NCBI GenBank assembly: GCA_900556675.1
Contig: USQE01000019.1
Coordinates: 1-12,398, forward strand
Direction of reading: 5' to 3'
Source of the DNA: an uncultured Collinsella sp.
GTDB taxonomy: Bacteria > Actinomycetota > Coriobacteriia > Coriobacteriales > Coriobacteriaceae
Length of the DNA stretch: 12,398 bases
Part shown: positions 1 to 7,496 of the stretch, piece after piece
Layout: each line of letters opens with the position of its first letter
How positions within the stretch are numbered: the first letter of the stretch is position 1
Made by a program: the position numbers and the translations under genes
The notes under the pieces: generated by a model
What the model saw: only the letters and a program-made list of their open reading frames with translations
Told to the model about the DNA's origin: nothing
Databases searched by the model: none

Positions 1-8
1 GCTAGCGG

Positions 9-974
9 CTACGAACGACGCGGCTCGGGAACCACGAGTCTATCGGGGCTCGCGCCCTCGGCATCCGTCAGGCTCACGTAGCGAATCGACGGATCCCCAT
101 ACATCGCGTAGTAATAATTGCCCGTGCGCGCGCTAAAGCATCCGGTATAGATAGTCTTCTCGAACTTGCCATCGCCCATCCTGGACGCCCCCTCAATCAT
201 CACCACGCCCTCGAGTGAACGGAACATGCGGACGACGTTTTCGGTCTCGCTCTCCTTTTGCGGGTAATTGGCATTGAGGTACGCCGCCTTTACAAAACGG
301 CTCGGCGAATAGCAGTCACCCGGAATACCGCGCATGCCGGCACCCGCGCCATAGGGCTTGAGCTCGGCGCCACGCCATGTCGCCGTCTGCGGAAAATCGC
401 TTGTGGCCGTGATATAGGTGCGCAGGTTTTCCATGTGCCACGGGAAGGTGGGCTGATTGGCAAGGGTGTCGACCGGATCGTCGTATACATGCAGGCCGTC
501 AGCCATCATCTCGACCACGATGCTACGCTGGCTGTCGCCGATAATCCAATGGAGCAGCGACACGCCCAGCCCCTCTCCTGCAGATTTGGCGACAATCACC
601 GTATCGCGCAGCGCAGCCTCGACCTCGTCGACCGTCGAGAACGTCGCTGCCACCCACAAGGGAAACTCATAGGCTGCGATATTGGTCTTGCCGTCGACAG
701 GGTCCTCGGCATACTCGGCATAACCCGGGAAATTGAGACCCGCCACGGCGAGGCCCGCATCGTTGCCGCAGTCGAAGAACATGGGATAGTTCTTGTAATC
801 GATGCACATACCGATCACCGCGTGTGCCGCTGTTGCGTCGTCGATAAACGAATACGGAATGTGAAACCCGCGCGGCATCACGCGAACCTGTTGGCCGTAG
901 TCAAAGCTCCAGTCGAGGTTGCGGCCTAGATACATGTGGCCGGAATTATCGGTAAATCGAATGCTCGTACACAT
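9..974 (-). CDS. bsh: Choloylglycine hydrolase / bile salt hydrolase (Ntn hydrolase)
   Basis: This is a 321-residue protein of the linear amide C-N hydrolase (choloylglycine hydrolase) family, which cleaves the glycine or taurine amide of conjugated bile salts in the cytoplasm. The ATG at 974 is chosen because it places Cys at position 2, the N-terminal nucleophile exposed when Met is removed, and a GGGAGG ribosome site lies about 6 bases upstream. A longer in-frame start at 1037 would bury that Cys. Visible catalytic and binding residues match the Clostridium perfringens enzyme: Cys2, Arg18 and Asp21 (GRNLDW), Asn81 (GLNFPGY), Asn173 (ANQPTFPWH) and Arg226 (SPSRF). Length and the YYYAMY near the C-terminus fit the family. 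Penicillin V acylase is the main alternative, but the overall match to bile salt hydrolases is better. It is probably transcribed alone, because a terminator separates it from the upstream gene. Confidence 0.9.
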   Translation of the reverse strand: MCTSIRFTDNSGHMYLGRNLDWSFDYGQQVRVMPRGFHIPYSFIDDATAAHAVIGMCIDYKNYPMFFDCGNDAGLAVAGLNFPGYAEYAEDPVDGKTNIAAYEFPLWVAATFSTVDEVEAALRDTVIVAKSAGEGLGVSLLHWIIGDSQRSIVVEMMADGLHVYDDPVDTLANQPTFPWHMENLRTYITATSDFPQTATWRGAELKPYGAGAGMRGIPGDCYSPSRFVKAAYLNANYPQKESETENVVRMFRSLEGVVMIEGASRMGDGKFEKTIYTGCFSARTGNYYYAMYGDPSIRYVSLTDAEGASPDRLVVPEPRRS

Positions 975-1040
975 AGCGCCTCCCAGCTTTACGTTCTTGC
1001 TAAGGTTATTGTCACCAAACAAAGAGGCGCTAAACACAAA

Positions 1041-1074
1041 AGCCCGGACATGACAACAATGTCACGCCCGGGCT
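1041..1074 (-). terminator. Intrinsic terminator upstream of bsh
   Basis: A 7-bp stem (AGCCCGG / CCGGGCT) encloses a further TGAC/GTCA stem. On the minus strand it is followed by TTTTGTGTTT (1040-1031). It would end leftward transcription coming from the deformylase-like gene before bsh begins. The 66 bases from here to the bsh start must then hold the bsh promoter, but no hexamers there are convincing. Confidence 0.6.
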
Positions 1075-1115
1075 ATTCAAGCAGGATAAACTCAACCAAG
1101 TTAACCCCGCAGGTC

Positions 1116-1224
1116 GTCTAAGGGGTCAAAGTGCCGCAGATTGCCACGAAAGAGGAGCGAAGCGTACTTAAGGTACGCGAGCGACGATTGAGCGGCAAGG
1201 TGCGGTGCTTTGATCCCCTTAGAC
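1116..1224. repeat. 109-bp imperfect inverted repeat
   Basis: The outer arms GTCTAAGGGG (1116-1125) and CCCCTTAGAC (1215-1224) are perfect complements. Pairing continues inward as TCAAAG, CCGCA and TTGCC blocks separated by 2x2 mismatches. After an unpaired stretch it closes with GCGTAC/GTACGC around TTAAG (1162-1178). About 32 base pairs form in total. The right arm overlaps the stop codon of the deformylase-like gene. No T-tract follows on either strand, so it is not a standard terminator. It may be a small dispersed palindromic element or a 3'-end RNA structure. Confidence 0.7.
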
Positions 1225-1638
1225 CAACTTGCCGAGGCAGTGGTCGATCATATGCTGGATCATCTGCGCCTCGAAGCCGACGAAGTCCTGCTTGCGCTCG
1301 CGCATCTTGCCGTCGACGATCTGGTCAAAAGCAACCTTGCACTTGATGTAGCGCGTGGACTTGGTGATCTCCTCGTGCGTCAGGCAGCTCTCCTCCATCT
1401 TGCTGGCACCCAGGCCAAACACCAGACGGGGGTTGTAGAGCACATGGGGCTCGCCGGCATCGTCCAGGTAGACGCAGACCTTCTTGGTGATGCCGATCTG
1501 GTTGGCGGCAAGGCAGCCGGCATCGTCGAGCGACTTGATGGTATCGATCAGGTCCTGTGCGACCGACTCGTCTTCGACGGTCGCGACCTCGCAACGCTGG
1601 GACAGAATAGCCTCGTCGTGGCAGAGCTCTTTAATCAT
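1219..1638 (-). CDS. Peptide deformylase-like protein lacking catalytic Glu
   Basis: This 139-residue protein belongs to the peptide deformylase family, metalloenzymes that remove the formyl group from nascent N-terminal Met. All three signature blocks are recognisable: GCLAANQIG (41-49, with conserved Gln47), ESCLT (83-87, in place of EGCLS, keeping metal ligand Cys85) and QHMIDH (128-133, in place of QHExDH). The metal-binding His129 and His133 remain, but the general acid/base Glu is Met130; the codon reads ATG on the minus strand. Length resembles the short deformylases of Clostridia and relatives. The start at 1638 is preferred over 1650 because GGAGG lies 5 bases before it and the protein then begins MIKEL, as relatives do. 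It may be an inactive paralogue or a diverged enzyme; the housekeeping def gene is probably elsewhere. Naming it def would overstate the case. Confidence 0.8.
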   Translation of the reverse strand: MIKELCHDEAILSQRCEVATVEDESVAQDLIDTIKSLDDAGCLAANQIGITKKVCVYLDDAGEPHVLYNPRLVFGLGASKMEESCLTHEEITKSTRYIKCKVAFDQIVDGKMRERKQDFVGFEAQMIQHMIDHCLGKLV

Positions 1639-1671
1639 ACGTTCCTCCATAGGGGTCGTTGTAACCGCTTA

Positions 1672-1677
1672 AGTATA
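1672..1677 (-). promoter_or_regulatory. Probable -10 of the deformylase-like gene
   Basis: On the minus strand the sequence reads TATACT, a good -10 hexamer, about 34 bases upstream of the start at 1638. No clear TTGACA-like -35 lies at 16-18 bp, so only the -10 is called. Confidence 0.35.
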
Positions 1678-1770
1678 CGGTACCCACACATTTTCATGCG
1701 AAAAATACCGTCCGTCTGCTACAAAGCGCCGAACATCAACATGCGAGGAACAACAGCGTCGTAAAGGGGC

Positions 1771-1776
1771 TATAGT
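1771..1776 (+). promoter_or_regulatory. Possible -10 of the purine permease gene
   Basis: TATAGT lies 55 bases upstream of the chosen ATG at 1832. The -35 region is weak (GGAACA or GAACAA at 17-18 bp). No purine riboswitch aptamer or recognisable PurR operator was found in the 1651-1831 divergent intergenic region. Confidence 0.3.
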
Positions 1777-1831
1777 GGGTGAGTTCGTGTCAATCGGCCT
1801 AAACTCGGGGCCGAACAAGGAAAGGGTATGC

Positions 1832-3142
1832 ATGGACGAACTATTTCACGTCAGCGAGCGCAAGTCCACAATCGGGACCGAACTTCGCGCTGGACTGACA
1901 ACGTTCCTGGCAATGGCCTACATCATTGCCGTCAACCCCGCGGTGCTCTCGGGCGCCGGCATCGATGCGGGAGCGCTCGCCTGCGCCACCTGCCTGGGCG
2001 CCGGCATCATGACCATCTGCATGGGCATCTTCGCCAACCGCCCGCTCGCCTGCGCGTCGGGCTTAGGCGTCAACGCGATGATCGCTGGAATCGCCACCAC
2101 CGTCTGCGGCGGTGACTGGCACGTGGCCATGAGCGTTATCTTCCTCGAGGGTATCGTCATCTTGCTGCTCGTGCTTTGTGGCCTGCGCGAGGCCATCATG
2201 GACGCCATCCCGGTTGTCCTGCGTCACGCCATCTCGGTGGGTCTGGGCCTGTTCATCGCCATGATTGGCCTGTGCGATGCCGGCATTATCACCGCTGGCG
2301 CCGGTACACTCGTCGGTCTGGGCGACATCACCTCCCCCACCTTCATCGTCGGCATCATCTCCATCCTGGTGACAGTCGCCCTCGCCTGCCGCAACGTCCC
2401 CGGCTCGCTGCTCATCGGCATCGTCGTCGCCGTCATCGCCGGTATCCCCCTAGGTGTGACCCAGGCTCCGACCGGTATCATCGCCCCGCTCGACTTCTCG
2501 AGCATCGGTGGCCCCATCGCCGACGCCGGCGGCGTGCCCGCCATCGTCAAGGTCCTTACCGACCCCACGCTCCTCGTCATCTCGTTCTCGCTGCTCATGA
2601 GTGACTTCTTCGACACCATGGGCACCGCGATGGCCGTGGCCAAGCAGGGCGAGTTCCTCACCGACGACGGCAACGTCGAGAATATCAAGGAGATCCTAAT
2701 CGTCGACTCCGCCGCCGCCGCTGTGGGCGGTTTCATGGGTGTCTCCTCCATCACCACCTTCGTCGAGTCCACTTCTGGCGCCGCCGACGGTGGCCGCACG
2801 GGCCTCACCTCCGTCACCACCGGCGTGCTGTTCATTCTCGCCGCGTTCTTCTCCCCCATCGTCACCATCGTTTCCAGCGCCGCCACCTGCGGTGCTCTGG
2901 TCTACGTCGGCTACCTCATGATGAGCGAGGCCTCCGAGATCGACTGGTCCGACGTGTCGCAGGGTTTCCCGGCGTTCATGATTGTCGCCGGCGTGCCCTT
3001 CACCTACTCCATCTCTGCCGGCATTGGCCTGGGCTTTATCGCCTACGTGATCGTCGCGCTCTTTAAGGGCGAGGCCTCCAAGATCAAGCCGCTCATGTGG
3101 ATCGCAGCCCTTGCCTTCCTCGTCTACTTCTTCGTAGCGTAA
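1832..3142 (+). CDS. NCS2/AzgA-type purine (guanine/hypoxanthine/adenine) permease
   Basis: This 436-residue, strongly hydrophobic protein matches the AzgA/PbuG branch of nucleobase transporters, inner-membrane proton symporters that import adenine, guanine or hypoxanthine. Diagnostic stretches are TELRAGLTTFLAMAYII (16-32), the GLGVNA motif (78-83), SDFFDTMGT (257-265) and TTFVESTSG followed by GGRTGLT (308-326). Length is typical of the family. The ATG at 1832 is preferred to the upstream in-frame ATG at 1775: an AAGGAAAGGG ribosome site lies just before it, and the MDELF start is followed at once by the conserved region. It is monocistronic, divergent from the deformylase-like gene and closed by a strong terminator. 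The exact purine cannot be read from the sequence. Confidence 0.9.
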   Translation: MDELFHVSERKSTIGTELRAGLTTFLAMAYIIAVNPAVLSGAGIDAGALACATCLGAGIMTICMGIFANRPLACASGLGVNAMIAGIATTVCGGDWHVAMSVIFLEGIVILLLVLCGLREAIMDAIPVVLRHAISVGLGLFIAMIGLCDAGIITAGAGTLVGLGDITSPTFIVGIISILVTVALACRNVPGSLLIGIVVAVIAGIPLGVTQAPTGIIAPLDFSSIGGPIADAGGVPAIVKVLTDPTLLVISFSLLMSDFFDTMGTAMAVAKQGEFLTDDGNVENIKEILIVDSAAAAVGGFMGVSSITTFVESTSGAADGGRTGLTSVTTGVLFILAAFFSPIVTIVSSAATCGALVYVGYLMMSEASEIDWSDVSQGFPAFMIVAGVPFTYSISAGIGLGFIAYVIVALFKGEASKIKPLMWIAALAFLVYFFVA

Positions 3143-3168
3143 GGGCAAGGCTGCAAAAGCTGAACAAT

Positions 3169-3207
3169 AAAGCGCGGAGTCGCCATGCGGCCCCGCGCTT
3201 TTCTTTT
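3169..3207 (+). terminator. Rho-independent terminator after purine permease
   Basis: A 9-bp GC-rich stem (AAAGCGCGG / CCGCGCTTT) is followed by TTTTCTTTT. It lies 27 bases after the permease stop. Confidence 0.9.
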
Positions 3208-3346
3208 AGCGCCGGTCCCTGCGCCGGCGTGCGGCCTATTTCTCCCCAATTTTGGCCATTTTGCCCTCCAAACGGCACTACCGCCGGCAACATCCAGCAG
3301 ATACGCTGAATCTAGTCGTATAGGCCCTATGAGAACGGGAGCAACC

Positions 3347-5105
3347 ATGGCAGCCTTGTTCACGACCCCCAAACGCAATGACACTACCGCCGGAACCCAT
3401 GTTGCCGAACCCGACGTTCGCCATCGCATAGGACTCGCGCACGGCAGCTGGCGCCGCGTGACGCGCCGCATCGTCTGCGGCCTGGCCTGCGCGCTCACGG
3501 TGAGCTCGCTGCTCATGCCGAGCGTCTCGCTCGCAGCGGAATGGGTCAAGGTCGGCGGCAACAAGTACAACACCGCGGCGAGCGACGAGGCCGGTACCTG
3601 GTCGTGGGACGGCGCCGACGACTTGAAGCTCAACAACTATAACGGCGGCGAGATCCAGGCCGCAGGCAAGCTCAACGTGAATTACTCGGGAACCAACATC
3701 GTCACTGCCGAATGGATCGAAAGCATCAACGTTTCTCATGGCACTAACGAGAATGCCGAGCTCAATATCCAAGGCGACGAGGGCGGCACGCTCAGCGTGA
3801 CATCTACTGAGGACGCTATCCTCTCCACGGGTAATATCAACATCGACGGAGCCGGATCCGTCAACGCCACGAGCACTGGGTTTGATGCCATCAATGCCGG
3901 AGGTGATCTCGCTATCAAAGGTTCGGGCAACGTCAACGCCACGGGTGCATCGGATGGCATCAGGGCAAACGGCAATATCACGATTGACGACAGCGGAGCC
4001 GTCACCGCCAGGGCTACCAAGGACAAGGGTATTGGAGCCGACAAGAACCTCACCATCAAGGGTGGCGGGACGGTCGAGGCAAGCTCAGCCGATGGTGAGG
4101 CCCTTTGGAGCGGCGGCAATATCAACATCTCGGACGGCAGCCAGGTCAAGGCAAGCTCCGAGAAAGACGCTGCCGTCGAGGCCAAGGGCAGCCTCGCAGC
4201 CACAAACGCCTCCCTCAACGTAAACGGTGTTGAATATGGCGTCTATGCCCACAAGGGCATCACCCTCGATCATGCAAACGTGACGGTCCGTGCAAGTAAA
4301 GGCAGATACGGTGGCGCCAACGCCCTCTTCACCTACCAGGACGACATCGTCGTCAAGAACGGCTCCACCGTGGACGCGTTTGCGGAAGGCGAGGTTTCGG
4401 CTGCATTCTCCACCAGAAACGATCGACCCAACGAGAAGGGCGGCCACATCTACATCAGCGACTCCGTTGTCAAGGCCATAGCCCGCTATGTCGAGAACGG
4501 CGACGGCCCCATCCCCTACAGCGAAAACCAAGATGGCGAGACGAGGCGCGAACCCCAAGGCGAGAACATCGGCATCATCGCCCAGACCAGCGAGGGCGTC
4601 ACACCCGCAGTCATCTCGATCATCCGCAGCGGCAATCTTTGCCCGTGCCATGAGCGCTGACGGCAAGACAATCGGCACCATCAAGATTGAGAACGCCGCC
4701 ATCCAGACGCCCGAAGGCGGCAAGATCATTGACTATCGCAAGCTCCGTGACGGCATCTACGAGGCAGGCCAAGCCATCGGCACGGGCGACGCCACGGTCG
4801 ACTCCCTCTATATCAAAGCAGTCGCCAAAAGTACGACCATCGCACCTCCCGAGGTAGCCAAGCCGGAAGACCCCAAGCCCGACGAGACCAAGCCCGCAGA
4901 AAGCAAGCCCGCGGAGTCCAAGCAGAACCCCAAGCCTGAGGGCTCAAAGCCGACCAAGGCCGTTGCGGCTTCAACCACGAAAGCCAAGACTACCGGCGTG
5001 CTCGCGGCAACCGGCGACACCTCGGGTCCGGCCATCGTGGCAACCGTCCTTGCGGGAACAGCCGCTATCGCCGCAGGCACCATGGCGAGCCGTAAGCGTT
5101 CTTAG
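3347..5105 (+). pseudogene. Frameshifted beta-helix surface protein with LAATG sortase tail
   Basis: Two overlapping frames together encode one secreted, wall-anchored protein of about 585 residues. The first frame (437 residues, stop at 4658-4660) starts at ATG 3347 behind GGGAG. It has a long basic n-region and a signal peptide (RRIVCGLACALTVSSLL, cleavage near Ala63-Ala64). Next comes a WSWDGADDLKLNNYNGG block, then about six repeats of 22-24 residues of the type GNITI-x-GSGxVxAxAxxDGI, as in parallel beta-helix domains such as the Cthe_2159-like carbohydrate-binding family. The second frame continues with SADGKTIGTIKIENAAIQTP, a Pro/Lys/Glu-rich wall-spanning linker, LAATG (about residues 552-556 of the joined protein), a hydrophobic segment and RKRS. 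The phase change needs one extra base (or two missing) near 4620-4645. It could be a true pseudogene or a sequencing error. Binding to a glycan is inferred from the fold only. Confidence 0.75.
4650..5105 (+). CDS. Downstream fragment of the frameshifted surface protein (wall-sorting region)
   Basis: This is the open part of the second frame, counted from the first in-frame ATG after the likely shift. It carries the end of the beta-helix-like region, a linker with repeated KPAES units, and the LAATG + hydrophobic + RKRS sorting signal. It has no signal peptide or good ribosome site, so independent translation is unlikely. It is best read as the 3' half of the gene beginning at 3347. Confidence 0.35.
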   Translation: MSADGKTIGTIKIENAAIQTPEGGKIIDYRKLRDGIYEAGQAIGTGDATVDSLYIKAVAKSTTIAPPEVAKPEDPKPDETKPAESKPAESKQNPKPEGSKPTKAVAASTTKAKTTGVLAATGDTSGPAIVATVLAGTAAIAAGTMASRKRS

Positions 5106-5162
5106 ACGCCTCTGCGCACATGGCAGCTCCCGCGAAGGCCCCGAGCCCCAGCACCGTTTAAC

Positions 5163-5200
5163 AACGCCACCGCCGAGCTCCCCTCCGGCGGTGGCGTTTT
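5163..5200 (+). terminator. Terminator after the surface protein gene
   Basis: A perfect 12-bp stem (AACGCCACCGCC / GGCGGTGGCGTT) with a 12-base loop is followed by TTTT, 57 bases after the stop at 5105. Confidence 0.85.
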
Positions 5201-5312
5201 CCATATGCGTCCGCAGGGGATGCACGAGATTGTCTTTGGTCTAGCCCAACCGGCATACGCTGGCGTGCGACAATTAGGGCTGCCGATATCACAACACTGA
5301 GAGAAGCCCGTC

Positions 5313-5978
5313 ATGGAAGCGCATCAAAAGCAGATAACCGTTTATTCGAATCATACGGAAAGCGCGCCTGTCATCTACCTTCCTGTGGTCGTGGGCGACG
5401 GCAGCGAGGTTTATAAGTGTTGCCGAGAGCTCGACTGTCCGCCATTCGCCCTCGTCACCATTGGCGGGCTCGATTGGAATCGCGAGCTGAGCCCCTGGGC
5501 ATGCGACGGGACCGTACGCGATGCCGAGCCTTTCGGCGGCCAAGCTGCCGATTTTCTTGATGAGCTGCTGAATCAGATAATCCCCCAGGTCGAGTCGTCG
5601 CTTCCTCAGCCGCCCACCCGGCGCGGCATTGCCGGTTACTCGCTCGCGGGCCTCTTCGCACTCTGGTCCCTCTGGCAAACCGACGCCTTTGACCGCGCCG
5701 CGAGCGCATCGGGGTCGCTATGGTTTCCCGACTTTGTCGACCGTGCCAGCACGGCCCCTTTTGCCGGCAGCCCGCAAGCCGTCTACCTGTCACTCGGCAA
5801 AAAGGAAACCAAGACGCCCAACCGCATGATGCGGCATGTACTCGACGACACACGCGCGATGGAAGCGTTGCTCGTCGAGCGCGGCATTCCAACAACGCTG
5901 GAGCTCAACCCCGGCAATCACTTTGCCCAAACCGACTTACGCATGGCCCGCGGCATCCACTGGATACTGACACATTAA
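5313..5978 (+). CDS. Alpha/beta-hydrolase esterase (esterase D / BesA-like putative esterase)
   Basis: This is a 221-residue cytoplasmic serine hydrolase with no signal peptide. The nucleophile elbow is GYSLAG (Ser110), preceded by GIA and followed by LFALWSLWQTDAFDRAASASGSLWFP, a pattern typical of the putative-esterase family related to esterase D and ferri-bacillibactin esterase. The catalytic His is likely His203 in PGNHF, and the acid is probably Glu165 in SLGKKE. The fold is short, with no lid domain. The start at 5313 has only a weak AGAGAAG ribosome site, but the preceding terminator and the lack of upstream homology support it. It stands alone between two terminators. The natural substrate is unknown; the siderophore role of BesA should not be assumed. 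Confidence 0.8.
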   Translation: MEAHQKQITVYSNHTESAPVIYLPVVVGDGSEVYKCCRELDCPPFALVTIGGLDWNRELSPWACDGTVRDAEPFGGQAADFLDELLNQIIPQVESSLPQPPTRRGIAGYSLAGLFALWSLWQTDAFDRAASASGSLWFPDFVDRASTAPFAGSPQAVYLSLGKKETKTPNRMMRHVLDDTRAMEALLVERGIPTTLELNPGNHFAQTDLRMARGIHWILTH

Positions 5979-6024
5979 AAATGGTGCCCACACGCATATA
6001 CGCATGGGCACCATATCTTGTTTT
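5977..6024. terminator. Bidirectional terminator between esterase and uracil permease
   Basis: A perfect 10-bp stem (ATGGTGCCCA 5981-5990 / TGGGCACCAT 6005-6014) has AAAAA on its left, which gives a U-tract for minus-strand transcripts, and TATCTTGTTTT on its right for plus-strand transcripts. It overlaps the esterase stop and serves two convergent genes. Confidence 0.9.
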
Positions 6025-6039
6025 AGCTGAACGCAGCTG

Positions 6040-7374
6040 CTACTCAGCAGCCTCCTCAAGCTCGGAGACATCAAACTCAAAGTCGTTGCCGGGCAGAATT
6101 GCGTTGAGCACGATGCCAACCAGCGAGCCCACGGCAAGACCGGAAAGCGAAATCGTCACGCCGCCCAGCTCCAGCACGATGGCACCGGCAGTGCTGTACG
6201 CGATGCCGAGTGAAAGCACGAGCACCAGAGCGGCCACAAGCACGTTGCGGTTGTTCTGGAAATCGACCTGGTTCTCGATGAGGTTGCGGACGCCCACAGT
6301 GCTGATCATGCCGTAAAGCACGAGCGACACGCCGCCGATAACGCATGCCGGCATGGCGGCAATCACGGCAGCGAACTTGGGGCAGAACGAAAGCACGATA
6401 GCGCAGCACGCGGCAATGCGAATCACGCGCGGATCGAACACGCGCGTCAGGGCAAGCACGCCGGTGTTCTCACCATACGTGGTGTTGGCCGGAGCGCCAA
6501 AGAGCGAAGCCAGAATCGTGGCAAGACCATCACCGAGCAGCGTGCGGTGCAGACCGGGATCGGCAATGTAGTTGCGCTCGCAGGTGGAGCCAATAGCGGA
6601 AATATCACCGATATGCTCGATCATAGTTGCAAAGGCCAGCGGCATGATGGTGATGATGGCCGTCGTGGCGAGGCCGCTATCAAACTGCGGACCAAAGAGC
6701 GCAAACACGGTGTTGTTCCACACGATGGGAAGACCGACCCACGGCGCGGCTGCGACACCAGAGAAATCGACCTCACCCAACGCGGCCGCAACGGCATAGC
6801 TCACCACGACGCCCAGCAGGATCGGCACGATTTTGACCATGCCGCGGCCCCAGATGTTGCAGATGACGATCACTGCAACAGCGATAACGGCGACAAGCCA
6901 ATTGGTCTGGCAGTTGGCAATGGCGGAGCTTGCCAGGATCAGACCGATCGAAATGACGATAGGGCCAGTCACCACCGGTGGGAAGAAGCGCATGACGCGC
7001 TTGGCGCCAAAGGCGCGGAACAGGGCCGCCAGCACCGGATAGAGCAGACCGGCGCAGGCTACGCCCAGGCAGGCGTAGGGCAAAAGCTCGGTCTCGCCGT
7101 TGGGCGCGATGGCGGCATAACCTGCGATAAAGGCAAACGACGACCCCAGGAATGCCGGCACCTTACCGCGCGACAGGAAGTGGAACAGCAGCGTGCCCAA
7201 GCCGGCAAACAAAAGCGTCGCCGAAACCGAGAGACCGGTGAGCACGGGCACCAGCACGGTGGCGCCAAACATGGCAAACAGGTGCTGTAGGCCGAGCAGG
7301 AACATGCGCGGGCGGCCGAGCGACGATGCGTCGTAGATGGCATCGGCGGCAACGGGCGTCGAAGGCTGGGACAT
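6040..7374 (-). CDS. uraA: Uracil permease (UraA-type NCS2 transporter)
   Basis: This 444-residue integral membrane protein aligns along its length with E. coli UraA, a proton-coupled uracil importer. Shared stretches include QHLFAMFGATVLVP (30-43), EHIGD (253-257), DPGLHRTLLGDGLAT (272-286), NTTYGENTGVLALTRV (297-312) and a C-terminal GGVSLVLYGM region. Glu253 and Glu302 correspond to UraA Glu241 and Glu290, but UraA His245 is Asp257 here. The ATG at 7374 is chosen because AAAGGA lies just upstream and because MSQPSTP leads straight into the conserved region; the frame stays open further upstream into the next gene. It lies 122 bases downstream of the metE-like gene on the same strand with no terminator between, so co-transcription is possible. 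A related pyrimidine or xanthine substrate is the main alternative. Confidence 0.85.
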   Translation of the reverse strand: MSQPSTPVAADAIYDASSLGRPRMFLLGLQHLFAMFGATVLVPVLTGLSVSATLLFAGLGTLLFHFLSRGKVPAFLGSSFAFIAGYAAIAPNGETELLPYACLGVACAGLLYPVLAALFRAFGAKRVMRFFPPVVTGPIVISIGLILASSAIANCQTNWLVAVIAVAVIVICNIWGRGMVKIVPILLGVVVSYAVAAALGEVDFSGVAAAPWVGLPIVWNNTVFALFGPQFDSGLATTAIITIMPLAFATMIEHIGDISAIGSTCERNYIADPGLHRTLLGDGLATILASLFGAPANTTYGENTGVLALTRVFDPRVIRIAACCAIVLSFCPKFAAVIAAMPACVIGGVSLVLYGMISTVGVRNLIENQVDFQNNRNVLVAALVLVLSLGIAYSTAGAIVLELGGVTISLSGLAVGSLVGIVLNAILPGNDFEFDVSELEEAAE

Positions 7375-7400
7375 GTGAGTCCTTTCGAATGGAAGGGCGA

Positions 7401-7426
7401 TCGGGCATATCGGATAACCTGCCCGA
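7401..7426 (-). promoter_or_regulatory. Stem-loop in the uraA leader
   Basis: A perfect 7-bp inverted repeat (TCGGGCA / TGCCCGA, 12-base loop) lies 27 bases upstream of the uraA start. No U-tract follows and the PyrR-binding consensus was not found, so its role is open. It could be a leader hairpin or an operator. Confidence 0.3.
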
Positions 7427-7496
7427 ACGATACGATCCGAACCATTGTACGCGATACGCCATGTCTCGCACGCGCCGTCACCTGCGAACGCTACTG

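Noticed and set aside
258..929. 223-codon open frame antisense to bsh
   Set aside because: It lies wholly opposite a gene with intact catalytic residues, shows no recognisable domain, and is expected from codon bias in GC-rich DNA.
1651..1831. Purine riboswitch or PurR site before the purine permease
   Set aside because: No aptamer core or matching inverted operator could be found.
3185..3346. N-terminal extension of the surface protein to the upstream in-frame ATG at 3185
   Set aside because: It would begin inside the permease terminator; the ATG at 3347 has a ribosome site and gives a sensible signal peptide.
3285..3392. Direct repeat CACTACCGCCGG (two copies about 95 bp apart)
   Set aside because: It is a short GC-rich 12-mer with no matching flanks; chance or codon bias suffices.
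4631..4643. Programmed +1 frameshift at CTT-TGC, similar to the prfB slip site
   Set aside because: The base before the slip and the CTT-T context fit, but there is no in-frame stop next to it and no Shine-Dalgarno-like stimulator just upstream.
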